From: Nocardioides sp. QY071
GTDB taxonomy: Bacteria; Actinomycetota; Actinomycetes; Propionibacteriales; Nocardioidaceae
Assembly: GCF_029961765.1 (NCBI RefSeq)
Contig: NZ_CP124681.1
Location: 186,001-250,000 of the forward strand
Reading direction: 5' to 3'
DNA length: 64,000 nt
Numbering within the stretch: the stretch's first letter is position 1; every line of letters begins with the position of its first letter. A model generated the notes under the pieces. That model was not told where the DNA came from, made no database searches, and saw only the letters and a list, made by a program, of their open reading frames with translations. Both the position numbers and the translations under genes were made by a program. Positions 16,558 through 27,206 of this stretch are shown here, piece by piece.

Positions 16558-17136
16558 TCAGCTGGACGACGCGCTCGGGTCGGAGCCCGCGCCGGTCTCG
16601 GCGGCGTGGGCGGACAGCGTGGAGAGCGTGGCCTGGACGGCACGCACGACCCGCTTCTCGTCGTACGGCGCCGGGTCGACGACGTCGACCTGCTGGATCA
16701 GGTCGCCGTTCTGGACGAAGCCGGTGACGTAGAGCTGCTTCTTCGTCGCGTTGACGACCACGCGGGCGTCGTCGGCGCCCTCGACCTCCGGCGTGCGGAC
16801 ATCGGCGTCGGCCTGCTGGCCCATCGTCTTCCAGGCCTGGTCGAGGGTGCCCGGGAAGAGCAGGTAGTTGGCGGTGATCACGGCGTCGCCGCTGCCCTCG
16901 GCGGGCGTGAACCGGCACTCCGGCTTGGTGGGCGAGCCGGCGTGCTCGGTCGCGTCGATGCCGAACTCCGCCTTCACGAACGCCGCGTCGAGGACGTCGC
17001 ACGGGTTCCACAGCGCGGGCGTCTCGCTGGGCAGGTCCGGCTTGGCGCCGACCTTCTCGTCGCCGCAGGCCGCGAGGGTCAGCGCGAGCGGTGGGAGGAG
17101 TGCCGCCACGAGGGCGGTACGCCGAGGGTCAGGCAT
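16558..17136 (-). CDS. DUF3558-like lipoprotein
   Basis: A 192-residue protein with a lipobox LAAC (signal ALVAALLPPLALTLAAC), so it should be membrane-anchored outside the cell. Conserved-looking Cys pairs (NPCDVLD, ECRF) and the layout match DUF3558 lipoproteins of actinobacteria. The tail is Ser-rich. Its start overlaps the sensor-kinase stop by 8 bp, making it the third gene of an mprA-mprB-lipoprotein operon. It may therefore feed cell-envelope signals to the kinase or be its target. Confidence 0.78.
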   Translation of the reverse strand: MPDPRRTALVAALLPPLALTLAACGDEKVGAKPDLPSETPALWNPCDVLDAAFVKAEFGIDATEHAGSPTKPECRFTPAEGSGDAVITANYLLFPGTLDQAWKTMGQQADADVRTPEVEGADDARVVVNATKKQLYVTGFVQNGDLIQQVDVVDPAPYDEKRVVRAVQATLSTLSAHAAETGAGSDPSASSS

Positions 17137-18553
17137 GGGGGTTGTTCTCCCGTCCGGGCAGCTTCAGCACGAGGCGGGCGCCTCCGCTGGCGTTGGCGGT
17201 CGCCTGCACCGAGCCCGAGTGGCGTTCGGCGACCTGGCGCACGATCGCCAGCCCGAGGCCCGAGCCGGGCATGGTGCGGGCGTCGTCGGAGCGCCAGAAC
17301 CGGTCGAAGATCCGGGTCCGGTCGCCCTCGGCGATCCCGGGGCCCTGGTCGTCGACGGTGAGGACGCCGTCGCTGAGGCGCACCGTCACCAGGGCGCGTT
17401 CGGGGCTCCACTTGGCGGCGTTGTCGAGCAGGTTGGTCACCGCGCGCTCCAGCTCGGCGGCCTCGCCGATCACCCACCACGGGCGGGTGAAGACCTCGAA
17501 CTCGAGGCCGGGAGCGCGCCGTCGTACGCGTTGCACGGCGTGGTCGACCACGTCGGCGAGGTCGACCGGCTCGACCTGGACCGGCATCGGCTCGTCGCGG
17601 GCGAGCTCGGTGAGGTCGCCGATGAGGGTGGTGAGCTCCTCGATCTGGGCGCGGACGTCGTCGAGCAGCTCGTCGCGCGCGTCGGGTGGCAGGCCGCCGA
17701 AGCCGTCCGCGCTGCGGGCGGTCATGGTGAGCAGGTCGATGTTGGTGCGCAACGCGGTGAGCGGTGTGCGCAGCTCGTGGCTCGCGTCGGCGATCAGCTG
17801 GCGCTGCCGGATCCGGCTCGCGTCGAGCGCCACCAGCAGGTGGTTGAACGCCGTGGCCAGCCGGGCCACCTCGTCGTCGCCCTCGATGGCCAGCGGCGTG
17901 AAGTCCTCGGTGCGCGCGATCTCCTCCACCGACGCGCTCAACCGGCGCACCGGGCGTAGTCCGTTGCTCGCGACCGCCCAGCCCGCGAGGCCGGCGGCGA
18001 GGACGCCGAAGAAGCCGAACGCGACCGTCACCCAGCCGAGCCGGCGCAGCGTGAGGTCCTGGTCGGCGAGCGGCTGGGCGATGATCAGGGCCAGCCCGCT
18101 CTGCTGGGTGGGTACGGCGACCACGCGGTAGCGCTCGCCGCCGAGGACGATGGTCCGCAGGCTCTGGTCCCGCTTGCCCTGTGCCACCTCGAGCTCGGAC
18201 CTGCCCAGCTCCAGGGTGGGGCCGCGGTCGAGGATCCGCAGGGTGCGCTCGTTGTAGTCGAGGATGGCGATCCGGACGTCGCCGGCGCCGAGGGCCCAGG
18301 AGGGGATGCCCTGCGAGCCGGCCTGCAGGAGGGTGTCGGACGCGGCCGCCTTGTCGGCGCGGTCGACGAGCGCGTTGTCCAGGGTGTCCTGCATCTGCAC
18401 CCGCGCGGTGATGTAGGCACCGACGGCCACGAGGGCCACCGACATGCCGACCGCGATCGTCGTCAGCCAGATGACCCGGCTCGCCAGCGAGCGGCGGTAG
18501 TGCCAACGCCCGTCCGGGCCGGGGCCCATCGCGAGGCCCCAGGACGTCGCCAC
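17129..18553 (-). CDS. mprB: MprB-type sensor histidine kinase
   Basis: A 474-residue kinase with TM1 at about 25-50, an extracytoplasmic sensor (about 51-170), TM2 at about 171-195, HAMP at about 196-248, and a dimerisation domain with phospho-acceptor His259 (ASHELRTPLTALRTNIDLL). The ATPase domain shows the N-box NLLDNAAKW, G1 DQGPGI and G2 GSGLGLAI. The sequence around the H-box is close to mycobacterial MprB, the envelope-stress sensor. It follows the response regulator after 7 bp. Confidence 0.88.
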   Translation of the reverse strand: MATSWGLAMGPGPDGRWHYRRSLASRVIWLTTIAVGMSVALVAVGAYITARVQMQDTLDNALVDRADKAAASDTLLQAGSQGIPSWALGAGDVRIAILDYNERTLRILDRGPTLELGRSELEVAQGKRDQSLRTIVLGGERYRVVAVPTQQSGLALIIAQPLADQDLTLRRLGWVTVAFGFFGVLAAGLAGWAVASNGLRPVRRLSASVEEIARTEDFTPLAIEGDDEVARLATAFNHLLVALDASRIRQRQLIADASHELRTPLTALRTNIDLLTMTARSADGFGGLPPDARDELLDDVRAQIEELTTLIGDLTELARDEPMPVQVEPVDLADVVDHAVQRVRRRAPGLEFEVFTRPWWVIGEAAELERAVTNLLDNAAKWSPERALVTVRLSDGVLTVDDQGPGIAEGDRTRIFDRFWRSDDARTMPGSGLGLAIVRQVAERHSGSVQATANASGGARLVLKLPGRENNPHA

Positions 18554-18560
18554 GGAGCCC

Positions 18561-19274
18561 TCAGGACTCCGTCGCGCGCAGGACGTACCCGATGCCGCGG
18601 ACGGTGTGGATCAGCCGCTGCTCGCCCTCGGCCTCGGTCTTGCGGCGCAGGTAGCCGACGTACACCTCGAGCGAGTTGGCGGTGGTGGGGAAGTCGTAGC
18701 CCCAGACCTCCTCGAGGATGAAGCTGCGGTCGAGGACCCGTCGCGGGCGCCGCAGGAACATCTCGAGCAGGGTGAACTCGGTGCGGGTCAGCTCGATCGG
18801 CCGGCTGCCGCGACGCACCTCGCGGGTCGTGACGTTCATGGTGAGGTCGGCGAAGGCGAGGACCTCCTCCTCGGCGCCGTCCTCGATCGGCGTCACCCGG
18901 CGCAGCAGCGCCCGCAGCCGCGCGAGCAGCTCCTCGAGCGCGAACGGCTTGGTGAGGTAGTCGTCGGCCCCGGCGTCGAGGCCCTCCACCCGGTCGCCCA
19001 CGGCGTCGCGCGCGGTCAGCACCAGGATCGGGATGTCGTTGCCCGCCGCCCGCAGCGCCCGGGTGGCCTCGAGCCCGTCGAGCTTGGGCATCATCACGTC
19101 CATCACGACCACGTCGGGCGCGACCGCGCCGATCCCCGCCAGGGCCTCCGCGCCGTCGCCGGCCAGGTGGACGTCGTACCCGTTGAAGGCCAGGGAGCGG
19201 CGCAGCGACTCCCGCACGGCACGGTCGTCGTCGACGACGAGGACGCGGTGTGGGACGACGGGACGGGCGGACAC
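18561..19274 (-). CDS. mprA: MprA-type OmpR-family response regulator
   Basis: A 237-residue regulator. The receiver domain (about 10-122) has the acidic pair in VVDDD, phospho-acceptor Asp59 (VVVMDVMMP) and Lys in YLTKPF. The winged-helix DNA-binding domain (about 140-235) contains [20 protein letters not shown] and [13 protein letters not shown]. It closely resembles MprA of mycobacteria, which controls envelope stress genes. GTG at 19274 is chosen because it begins directly before the receiver fold; a GGAA lies just upstream. Confidence 0.88.
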   Translation of the reverse strand: MSARPVVPHRVLVVDDDRAVRESLRRSLAFNGYDVHLAGDGAEALAGIGAVAPDVVVMDVMMPKLDGLEATRALRAAGNDIPILVLTARDAVGDRVEGLDAGADDYLTKPFALEELLARLRALLRRVTPIEDGAEEEVLAFADLTMNVTTREVRRGSRPIELTRTEFTLLEMFLRRPRRVLDRSFILEEVWGYDFPTTANSLEVYVGYLRRKTEAEGEQRLIHTVRGIGYVLRATES

Positions 19275-19318
19275 GCTTCCATCATGGCCGATGGGCCTGA
19301 GCGATGGCTGAGAGTCCG

Positions 19319-20185
19319 TCAGAGGTAGCGCTGGGCGACCCGCGCCGCGCGGGCGCCGTACTGCCCGCCGAAGAGGCAGGCATGGACCAGCAACGGGAAC
19401 AGCTGGTGGTAGCCCAGCCGGTCCTCCCAGCCGTCGGCGAGCGGGTGCGCCTCGTCGTAGGCCGCCATCACCTGCGGCAGCTGGGGCAGCCCGAACAGCG
19501 CGAGCATGGCGAGGTCGACCTCGCGGTGCCCGCCGTACGCCGCCGGGTCGACGACGACCACCCGGTCGCCGGCGCTCCACAGCACGTTGCCGTTCCACAG
19601 GTCGCCGTGCAGCCGCGCGGGCGGCTCCTCCGGGACGATGGACGGCGCGCGGGTGGCCGCCGTCTCGATCAGTGCGGCGTCCTCGGAGCTGACGATGTCC
19701 TTGTCGCGCAGGACCTTGAGGTACGGCGCGATCCGGCGCTCGGCGTGGAACTCGGCCCAGGTCGGCAGGCTGCGGTTGGGCAGCGGCAGCCGGCCGATGT
19801 AGCCATCGGCCTCGGCGCCGAATCCGGCGGCACCGCAGGCATGGGTCGCGGCGAGCGCGCGACCGAAGGAGCCGGCGGCCTCGGCGTTCGGCCGCCCGGC
19901 CTCGACCCAGTCGAGGATCAGGCAGTCGGTGTCGACGGCGAGCACCTCCGGGGTTGCGACCCCGCCGTCGGGCGTGGCCTCGGCCAGCCAGCGCAGGCCC
20001 GCGGCCTCACGGGCGAAGAACTGCGGTGGGGCAGGGCTGAGCGTCTTGAGGAAGGCGGTGCGCCCGCTGGACAGGCGCAGCTTCACGGCGGTCGAGATGT
20101 CGCCGCCCGCCACCGGCGCGGTGGCGACGACGGCCGAGCCCAACAGCTGTTCGGCCCTGCCGGCGACGACCGGTTGGCGCGCCAT
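19319..20185 (-). CDS. Fructosamine kinase family protein
   Basis: A 288-residue protein of the aminoglycoside-phosphotransferase-like kinase fold, fructosamine kinase family. It shows FLKT in the ATP-binding lobe, the catalytic loop [12 protein letters not shown] and the metal site [19 protein letters not shown]. Members phosphorylate ketosamines or ribulosamines to repair glycated proteins; the exact substrate in bacteria is often unknown. It lies 44 bp downstream of the mprA start, on the same strand but upstream in the transcription order. Confidence 0.83.
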   Translation of the reverse strand: MARQPVVAGRAEQLLGSAVVATAPVAGGDISTAVKLRLSSGRTAFLKTLSPAPPQFFAREAAGLRWLAEATPDGGVATPEVLAVDTDCLILDWVEAGRPNAEAAGSFGRALAATHACGAAGFGAEADGYIGRLPLPNRSLPTWAEFHAERRIAPYLKVLRDKDIVSSEDAALIETAATRAPSIVPEEPPARLHGDLWNGNVLWSAGDRVVVVDPAAYGGHREVDLAMLALFGLPQLPQVMAAYDEAHPLADGWEDRLGYHQLFPLLVHACLFGGQYGARAARVAQRYL

Positions 20186-20220
20186 CGGCTCTCCCTGTCC
20201 GGCCCGTCAGGCAGCCGGGC

Positions 20221-20622
20221 TCAGGCCTGGCCCTTGAAGGCGGCCGGGATCTTCGAGCCCTGCTCGATGGCGCGTTCGGGGGCCTTGACCTTCTTGAAGC
20301 TTCGGATCGCGAGGAACACGAGCAGGGCCGCCAGCAGCACGTAGAACGCGAAGACGATCAGGAACGCCCAGTGCAGGTCGAGGCCCTGGCCGTTCCAGTT
20401 GATGAAGTAGGCGATCGCCACCGAGAGCATGATGATCGCGAGCACCAGCAGGAAGCCCGCCGCGGCGACCAGGCCCAGGCCGACGCCGCCGGCTGTGACG
20501 CTGACCTTGAGCTCGGACTTCGCGAGCTGGATCTCCTTGCGGATGAGCGTGGAGATGTCGGTCTGCGCGTCCTTGATGAGACGTCCGATGGTCGGCTCTT
20601 CGCGGAGCGGTTCGGTGGCCAT
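20221..20622 (-). CDS. Phage-holin-superfamily-like membrane protein
   Basis: A 133-residue protein with an amphipathic N-terminus (IGRLIKDAQTDISTLIRKEI QLAKSEL), two membrane helices at about 45-75 and 90-112, and a basic tail. This matches the actinobacterial putative holin/Act family (PF07332 type), which is common on chromosomes without phage and of unknown function. TAGGGT lies 7 nt before the ATG, suggesting a leaderless transcript. No lysis genes are adjacent. Confidence 0.72.
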   Translation of the reverse strand: MATEPLREEPTIGRLIKDAQTDISTLIRKEIQLAKSELKVSVTAGGVGLGLVAAAGFLLVLAIIMLSVAIAYFINWNGQGLDLHWAFLIVFAFYVLLAALLVFLAIRSFKKVKAPERAIEQGSKIPAAFKGQA

Positions 20623-20723
20623 GCGGCCGACCCTACCGTCGCCGCTAGGATCACTACAGGTGAGCCGGGAAGTCTGGTCGGCATGTGAACGCCCCTGCCC
20701 GCACGACTCCAGGAGACCACTCC

Positions 20724-22142
20724 GTGTCCGAGCCCCAGCACCACCCCGACGACCTCTGGCGCCGCGGCCCCGTCTGGACGGCGAGCGAACGCCCCCTGGC
20801 GCGGTACGTCGCCCGCCCGCTGCGGGAGTTCCTCCACGTCGAGTCGGCGGGCTCGGTGCTGCTGCTCGCGGCCACCGTGGTCGCGCTGCTGTGGGTGAAC
20901 CTGCCGTTCGACGGCTGGGCGTCGGCGTACGACCACTTCTGGCACACGCCGATCGCACTCGAGATCGGTGACTGGCGCATCGAGGAGTCGCTGCAGCACT
21001 GGGTCAACGACGGGCTGATGACGATCTTCTTCTTCGTCGTGGGCCTGGAGATCAAGTACGAGCTGGTCCACGGCGACCTGCGCGACCCGCGCACCGCCGC
21101 ATTGCCGATCGTCGCCGCGATCGGCGGCATGGCGGTCCCGGCGCTGATCTACGCCGCCGTCGTCGGTGGCGGCGACGGCGCGGCCGGTTGGGGCATCCCG
21201 ATGGCCACCGACATCGCCTTCGCGGTCGGCGTGCTCGGGCTGCTCGCGCCGCGGATCCCCTCCGCGGCGCGGCTGTTCCTGCTCACCCTCGCGATCGTCG
21301 ACGACATCGGCGCGATCCTGGTGATCGCGGTCTTCTACACCGACGACCTCTCGCTCGGCTGGCTGGGCGCCGCGCTCGCGCTGCTCGCGGTGATGGCGGC
21401 GCTCCGCGCCGCCCGGGTCTGGGCGATCCCGGTCTACGCCGCCCTCGGCCTCGCCGTCTGGTTCGCGCTGCTCCAGTCCGGCGTGCACGCCACGCTCGCC
21501 GGCGTCGCGGTCGGCCTGCTCACCCCGGCCGTCGCGCTGCTGCGGCCCTCGGTGGCCACGGAGTACGCCGTCGAGGGGCTGCGCGACAACGAGCTCGACG
21601 CCGAGGAGCTGCACCGGCTGCGCTTCCTCATCGGCGAGTCCGTGCCCGTCGTCGAACGACTGCAGACGAAGCTGCACCCGCTGTCGTCGTACGTCGTGCT
21701 GCCGGTGTTCGCCCTCGCCAACGCCGGTGTCGCGCTCGGTGACGGCGTCCTCGGCGACGCGCTGCGGGCGCCGGTCGCGCTCGGCATCGCCGCCGGCCTG
21801 GTGCTCGGCAAGCCGCTCGGCATCACTCTCGCCTGCTTCATCGCGATCCGCCTCGGCATCGGCCGGATGCCCGAGGGCACCTCGTGGCCGCAGGTCGTCG
21901 GCATCGGCACGGTCGCCGGCATCGGCTTCACCGTCTCGCTGTTCATCGCCGGGTTGTCCTTCCCCGGCTCCGAGCTGCTCACCGCGGAGGCCAAGGTCGG
22001 CATCCTGCTGGCGTCGGTGCTCGCCGCCGTGGTCGGCGTCGTCCTCCTGCTGCTGAGCGGGCGGCCGGCGGGTCAGAACGGGACGGCGGTCGCCAGCAGT
22101 CCCTCGCCGGAGCCCCTGCCGGACAGCACCCGGCAGAACTGA
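20724..22142 (+). CDS. nhaA: NhaA-type Na+/H+ antiporter
   Basis: A 472-residue integral membrane antiporter that exports Na+ in exchange for H+. The essential Asp pair is at 193-194 (AIVDDIGAI), and NDGLMTIFFFVVGLEIK and GIPMATDIAFAVGVL are classic NhaA signatures. GTG at 20724 is chosen because AGGAG lies 8 nt upstream; a GTG at 20685 would add 13 residues without a ribosome-binding site. Its 3' end overlaps the convergent DinB-fold gene by 70 bp. Confidence 0.88.
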   Translation: MSEPQHHPDDLWRRGPVWTASERPLARYVARPLREFLHVESAGSVLLLAATVVALLWVNLPFDGWASAYDHFWHTPIALEIGDWRIEESLQHWVNDGLMTIFFFVVGLEIKYELVHGDLRDPRTAALPIVAAIGGMAVPALIYAAVVGGGDGAAGWGIPMATDIAFAVGVLGLLAPRIPSAARLFLLTLAIVDDIGAILVIAVFYTDDLSLGWLGAALALLAVMAALRAARVWAIPVYAALGLAVWFALLQSGVHATLAGVAVGLLTPAVALLRPSVATEYAVEGLRDNELDAEELHRLRFLIGESVPVVERLQTKLHPLSSYVVLPVFALANAGVALGDGVLGDALRAPVALGIAAGLVLGKPLGITLACFIAIRLGIGRMPEGTSWPQVVGIGTVAGIGFTVSLFIAGLSFPGSELLTAEAKVGILLASVLAAVVGVVLLLLSGRPAGQNGTAVASSPSPEPLPDSTRQN

Positions 22143-22843
22143 ACGGCGTCGAGCTCGAGCTCCTCGCCGGCGTCCCCGGACGACCACGTGCCCCCGGCGG
22201 GGCCGGTGAGCGTGAGCCGGTACGGCCGGCCGTGCCGCCCCGCCCACTCCGCCACCACGTCGGCGACGATGACCCCGTCGTGTCCGGGCGTGAGCGCCAT
22301 CGTGGTGCCGGTGGCCTCGGCGAGGTCGCTGCGGTGCATCCAGGTGTCGCGGGTCAGGATCACGTCGACGAGGTAGCCCAGCGTCCAGCTCTCCTCGACG
22401 CCCTGCACCTCCTGCGGCATGCCCATGTCGCGGCGGCGGAGGAATCCGGGGACCATCCGACGGCCGCGGACCGCCCGCGGGCCGACCCCGCGCACGTCCT
22501 CGACGAGCCGGGCCGGGCTGTGGTCGGCCCGCTCCCGGACCTGGACGTCGGTCAGCGCGTCGAGGAACGCGATCCCCTTCGCCGCCGCGTCCTTGCCGGC
22601 GATCCGGCGCTGCCGCGCGCCCTCGCGGATCCCGGCGGCCATCTCGGCCATGCCGACGACGTGGGCCGTCATCTGGCGCACGTCCCACAGCGTGCAGGCG
22701 GTGGGTCGTACCCATGCGTCCGCGTCGAGGGCGGCGACGGCGTCGGCGTACCTCTGGTACTCGTCGGCAGCGAGGGCCATGGCAGTGCTGCGGTCCAGTG
22801 CGGGCCGGCGCGGGGTCCGGCGGTCCTTCACGGTGGTGCTCAT
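22073..22843 (-). CDS. DinB / maleylpyruvate isomerase-fold (mycothiol-type) protein
   Basis: A 256-residue protein with a four-helix DinB-like N-terminal domain (MALAADEYQRYADAVAALDA, TLWDVRQMTAHVVGMAEMAA) and a C-terminal alpha/beta part. Members are metal-dependent, often mycothiol-dependent, enzymes with unknown substrates. The ATG overlaps the stop of the upstream TetR gene, giving a two-gene operon. The last 70 bp overlap the convergent nhaA, which is unusually long. Confidence 0.75.
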   Translation of the reverse strand: MSTTVKDRRTPRRPALDRSTAMALAADEYQRYADAVAALDADAWVRPTACTLWDVRQMTAHVVGMAEMAAGIREGARQRRIAGKDAAAKGIAFLDALTDVQVRERADHSPARLVEDVRGVGPRAVRGRRMVPGFLRRRDMGMPQEVQGVEESWTLGYLVDVILTRDTWMHRSDLAEATGTTMALTPGHDGVIVADVVAEWAGRHGRPYRLTLTGPAGGTWSSGDAGEELELDAVQFCRVLSGRGSGEGLLATAVPF

Positions 22844-23481
22844 CTCTGGGTACCTGCCTTCCGGCGGGTCGTGCGGTTCTCGGGGAGCGGTGACAGTCCG
22901 ACGGCGTCCGCGAACATGTCGATGGCCCGGTCGAGCAGCCGCGAGAAGCGGTCCCCACCCGGGTCGTTGGCGAGCTGCTGGTCGATCAGCCCGCCGATCA
23001 GGGAGATGTAGATGTCGATGTCGGCCCGGTCCGAGACGCCCAGGCCGGTCAGGAAGGTCACGCCCTGGTCGAGGACCCGGACGGCGGGCGCGTAGGACTC
23101 CGGGGTCGGCTCGAAGCCCGGGATGGTCCGCTGGTTCATCAGCTGGTGCCGGGCCAGGTCGGCCACCGCGTAGTCGAAGAAGACGCCGGCCATGTGCCGC
23201 AGGGCCGCCCGCGGGTCCGCCGGGAGGGCCTGGAGCTCGCGGGCCGCGTGCGCCTCGAACTGCGCCCACGCCTCGCCGTACATCGCGTCGTAGACGGCGT
23301 TCTTGGAGTCGAAGTGGGAGTACAGCGACGGCGGCTGCATCCCCACCGCCCGCGCGATGTCGCGCAGCGTGATGCTCGCGATCCCGACCTCCCGGGCCTG
23401 CGCCCAGGCGGCGTCGAGGATCTCCCGACGAGTTGCCGCACGTCGTTCGGCGATCCTATTGCGAGTCGGATTGCCTACCAT
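22840..23481 (-). CDS. TetR family transcriptional regulator
   Basis: A 213-residue regulator with an N-terminal TetR domain (helix-turn-helix SITLRDIARAVGMQPPSLYS HF at about 35-56) and a C-terminal ligand domain. It is translationally coupled to the DinB-fold protein, whose expression it probably controls. The start region carries CCTACCATGATTAGG, an inverted CCTA/TAGG pair overlapping the ATG that could be an operator. No ribosome-binding site is visible, and TAATCA just upstream suggests a short or absent leader. Confidence 0.82.
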   Translation of the reverse strand: MVGNPTRNRIAERRAATRREILDAAWAQAREVGIASITLRDIARAVGMQPPSLYSHFDSKNAVYDAMYGEAWAQFEAHAARELQALPADPRAALRHMAGVFFDYAVADLARHQLMNQRTIPGFEPTPESYAPAVRVLDQGVTFLTGLGVSDRADIDIYISLIGGLIDQQLANDPGGDRFSRLLDRAIDMFADAVGLSPLPENRTTRRKAGTQR

Positions 23482-23545
23482 GATTAGGAGAATGCGCCTC
23501 GGCGGACCGGCTGTCAAGGGGTGCGATGTGGGGGAGGATGCGCGA

Positions 23546-23965
23546 ATGGAAGGACGCGCGCTCGACCGGATGGCCCGCCGGGGCTGGGTATGGATGCTGC
23601 CGACATTCGGGCTCGGGTTCGGCAGCGCCGGGCAGGTGCTCTTCGGCGCCGACCGGCTGCCGTTCGCTCTGGCCGGGCTGGTCCTCGGGGCTGTGTGGCA
23701 GCTGCTCGTCCGCCGCGACCTGGTTGCTCGGCTGACCGTCCCGGCAGTGTTCGCGTGCATCGGCGTCGGCGTCGTGCTCCTCTCGCGTGAGGAACTGGTG
23801 ACCGATGAGCCGGCCTACTCGATCGAAGGCTTGGTGCTCTACCTGGGCGGCGTGCTCGCCGGGCTCGTCCTCACCGAGCAGTACCTGCGCCGGCAGGACC
23901 GGCTCTCCGGCCGGCTCAGCCCCGAGGCAGCACCTGCGACGACCCTAGGAACCTCGTCACGCTGA
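23546..23965 (+). CDS. Small four-helix membrane protein, unknown function
   Basis: A 139-residue protein with about four hydrophobic segments (GWVWMLPTFGLGFGSAGQVL, LPFALAGLVLGAVWQLL, LTVPAVFACIGVGVVLL, GLVLYLGGVLAGLVL) and a charged C-terminus. GGGGAGG lies 8 nt before the ATG. It is divergent from the TetR gene with 64 bp between, so it may be a TetR target. It converges with and overlaps the PPOX gene by 50 bp. Confidence 0.65.
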   Translation: MEGRALDRMARRGWVWMLPTFGLGFGSAGQVLFGADRLPFALAGLVLGAVWQLLVRRDLVARLTVPAVFACIGVGVVLLSREELVTDEPAYSIEGLVLYLGGVLAGLVLTEQYLRRQDRLSGRLSPEAAPATTLGTSSR

Positions 23966-24335
23966 TCCGCAGCGCCACCCGGTTCGGGTTGGGGCGCGGG
24001 GTGCGGTAGCGGGCGGCGTACTGCGCGCAGGCGCGCTCGACCGATGCGGCGTCACTCAGCACCTCGGCGGTGCCGATGATCGTCGACCACCGCGCACCGT
24101 CGACCTGGTTGACGGCGAGCCGGCCGTCGCGACGCAGGTTGGCGGCCTTCTGGGAGCCGCCGTCGGTGATCACCCAGGCGCACTCGAGCTCCCGATCGAG
24201 CACGGCACCGACGGCCACGGCGTGCGGGGCGCCGTCGCGGTCGAGGGTGCTCAGCGTGCAGAGGTGGCGCTCGGTCCAGAACTCGACGAGCGGTTGCGGG
24301 AGCGCGGTCCAGACGACGGGGTGCAGCACGGGCAA
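23916..24335 (-). CDS. PPOX-class (pyridoxamine-phosphate-oxidase-like) flavin or F420 binding protein
   Basis: A 139-residue split-barrel protein. LVEFWTERHLCTLSTLDRDG, PHAVAVG and the middle GARWSTIIGTAEVL match the PPOX/F420-dependent family, which reduces or binds cofactors such as F420, FMN or biliverdin. The TTG start has AGGAGG 8 nt upstream; the in-frame GTG at 24329 is an alternative. The cofactor and substrate are not determinable. Confidence 0.78.
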   Translation of the reverse strand: MPVLHPVVWTALPQPLVEFWTERHLCTLSTLDRDGAPHAVAVGAVLDRELECAWVITDGGSQKAANLRRDGRLAVNQVDGARWSTIIGTAEVLSDAASVERACAQYAARYRTPRPNPNRVALRISVTRFLGSSQVLPRG

Positions 24336-24418
24336 GGCAGGTTCCTCCTTGGACTTCCACCCGGGTGCGATGATGCAGGCGACCTGTGACGATCCATCCA
24401 GACACTCGGGAGAACGCG

Positions 24419-24592
24419 ATGGGCATCTTTCGCCAGAATGCGGGCGAGACTCGCGAAGACTACGTCCGTCGTCACTGGAATCGCTCCGGCGTCGTCGCCA
24501 ACGGCGTCACGCTGGTCGATCTCTACGACCGGATCCGAGCGCTCGAGGCACGGGTCGCGGAGCTGGAGGGCCAGGTCAGCCACGATGGTTGA
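24419..24592 (+). CDS. 57-residue protein with C-terminal coiled coil
   Basis: A short soluble protein, MGIFRQNAGETREDYVRRHW, ending in a heptad-like helix (LYDRIRALEARVAELEGQV), probably a dimer. GGGAGA precedes the ATG. The stop overlaps the next gene start by 8 bp, so the two are coupled. No family is recognised. Confidence 0.6.
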   Translation: MGIFRQNAGETREDYVRRHWNRSGVVANGVTLVDLYDRIRALEARVAELEGQVSHDG

Positions 24593-24968
24593 GCCGGACG
24601 CCTCCGCCGGCCTCGACCGCCTCTTCGGCGACGGAACGGCGGTGGCCGCGGCGCGCGTGTTCGCGGAGGTCTTCGCGGCCGGCGCCAAGCCGGTGCAGTC
24701 GTTCAAGGAGGTCCGGGCCAAGGTCGCAGCCCTCGGTGGGCTGGCCCAGCGGCCCCGGTTCCTCACCACGACCGCGATGGCCGAGCCGGCGTACGCAGCG
24801 GGCCTCGAGATCGTGCTGCGGTGGGAGCACGCCTACCTGGCGGCGCGGATCCCGGTCGACAGCCAGGGCCTCCACGTCGTGCTGCTGCGCGAGGGCAGCC
24901 GCGTCCAGCAGAGCGCGGACCCGTACGCCGCCGCGCTGGCCGCGCTCCGCACGTCCGGCCGGGACTGA
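24585..24968 (+). CDS. Hypothetical protein coupled to the coiled-coil peptide
   Basis: A 127-residue soluble alpha-rich protein (VAAARVFAEVFAAGAKPVQS, FKEVRAKVAALGGLAQRPRF), with no signal, membrane or metal motif that I can see. Its start lies inside the end of the 57-residue gene, so they form a two-gene unit. It converges on acs, 39 bp away. The function is unknown. Confidence 0.55.
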   Translation: MVEPDASAGLDRLFGDGTAVAAARVFAEVFAAGAKPVQSFKEVRAKVAALGGLAQRPRFLTTTAMAEPAYAAGLEIVLRWEHAYLAARIPVDSQGLHVVLLREGSRVQQSADPYAAALAALRTSGRD

Positions 24969-25007
24969 TCCCGACCGGACGCGCGGGGCGGACGCGCGGC
25001 CGCAGGC

Positions 25008-27005
<1,998 letters not shown>

Positions 27006-27040
27006 GGTTTGTCTCCTGATCGAATCGGGTGCCACGGGTC

Positions 27041-27068
27041 ACATTAGGACCCATGAGAAGTGTGGTCA
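27041..27068 (-). promoter_or_regulatory. Probable acs promoter
   Basis: Read on the minus strand: TGACCA (27068-27063), 16-nt spacer, TAATGT (27046-27041), then 35 nt to the GTG of acs. This is the best sigma-70-like pair in the gap. Confidence 0.4.
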
Positions 27069-27100
27069 CCAGGGGTTGCACGGGGGTTGCCATGTGAGAC

Positions 27101-27191
27101 GGCCCGCCGCTTGTAACTACGTGTTACTGCTACTACCCGGGTGCTGTGGCACCGGTTTTCGAGCTGTAACACTTAGTTACAAGGGCGGGCC
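27101..27191. promoter_or_regulatory. 91-bp palindrome with paired TGTAAC dyads between actP and acs
   Basis: Arms 27101-27127 (beginning GGCCCGCC, ending GTGTTAC) and 27166-27191 are complementary over about 26 bp, with one bulge and one mismatch. Each arm also contains its own dyad, TGTAAC-N5-GTTAC: 27112-27127, and the perfect TGTAAC-N5-GTTACA at 27165-27181. It could terminate actP transcription and serve as a two-site operator for acs. The regulator is unknown. Confidence 0.55.
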
Positions 27192-27206
27192 GCCCGTCGC
27201 GGTCGG

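Noticed and set aside
20221-20622. Prophage lysis module (holin)
   Set aside because: The protein belongs to a holin-like superfamily common on actinobacterial chromosomes; no endolysin, integrase or structural phage genes are nearby.
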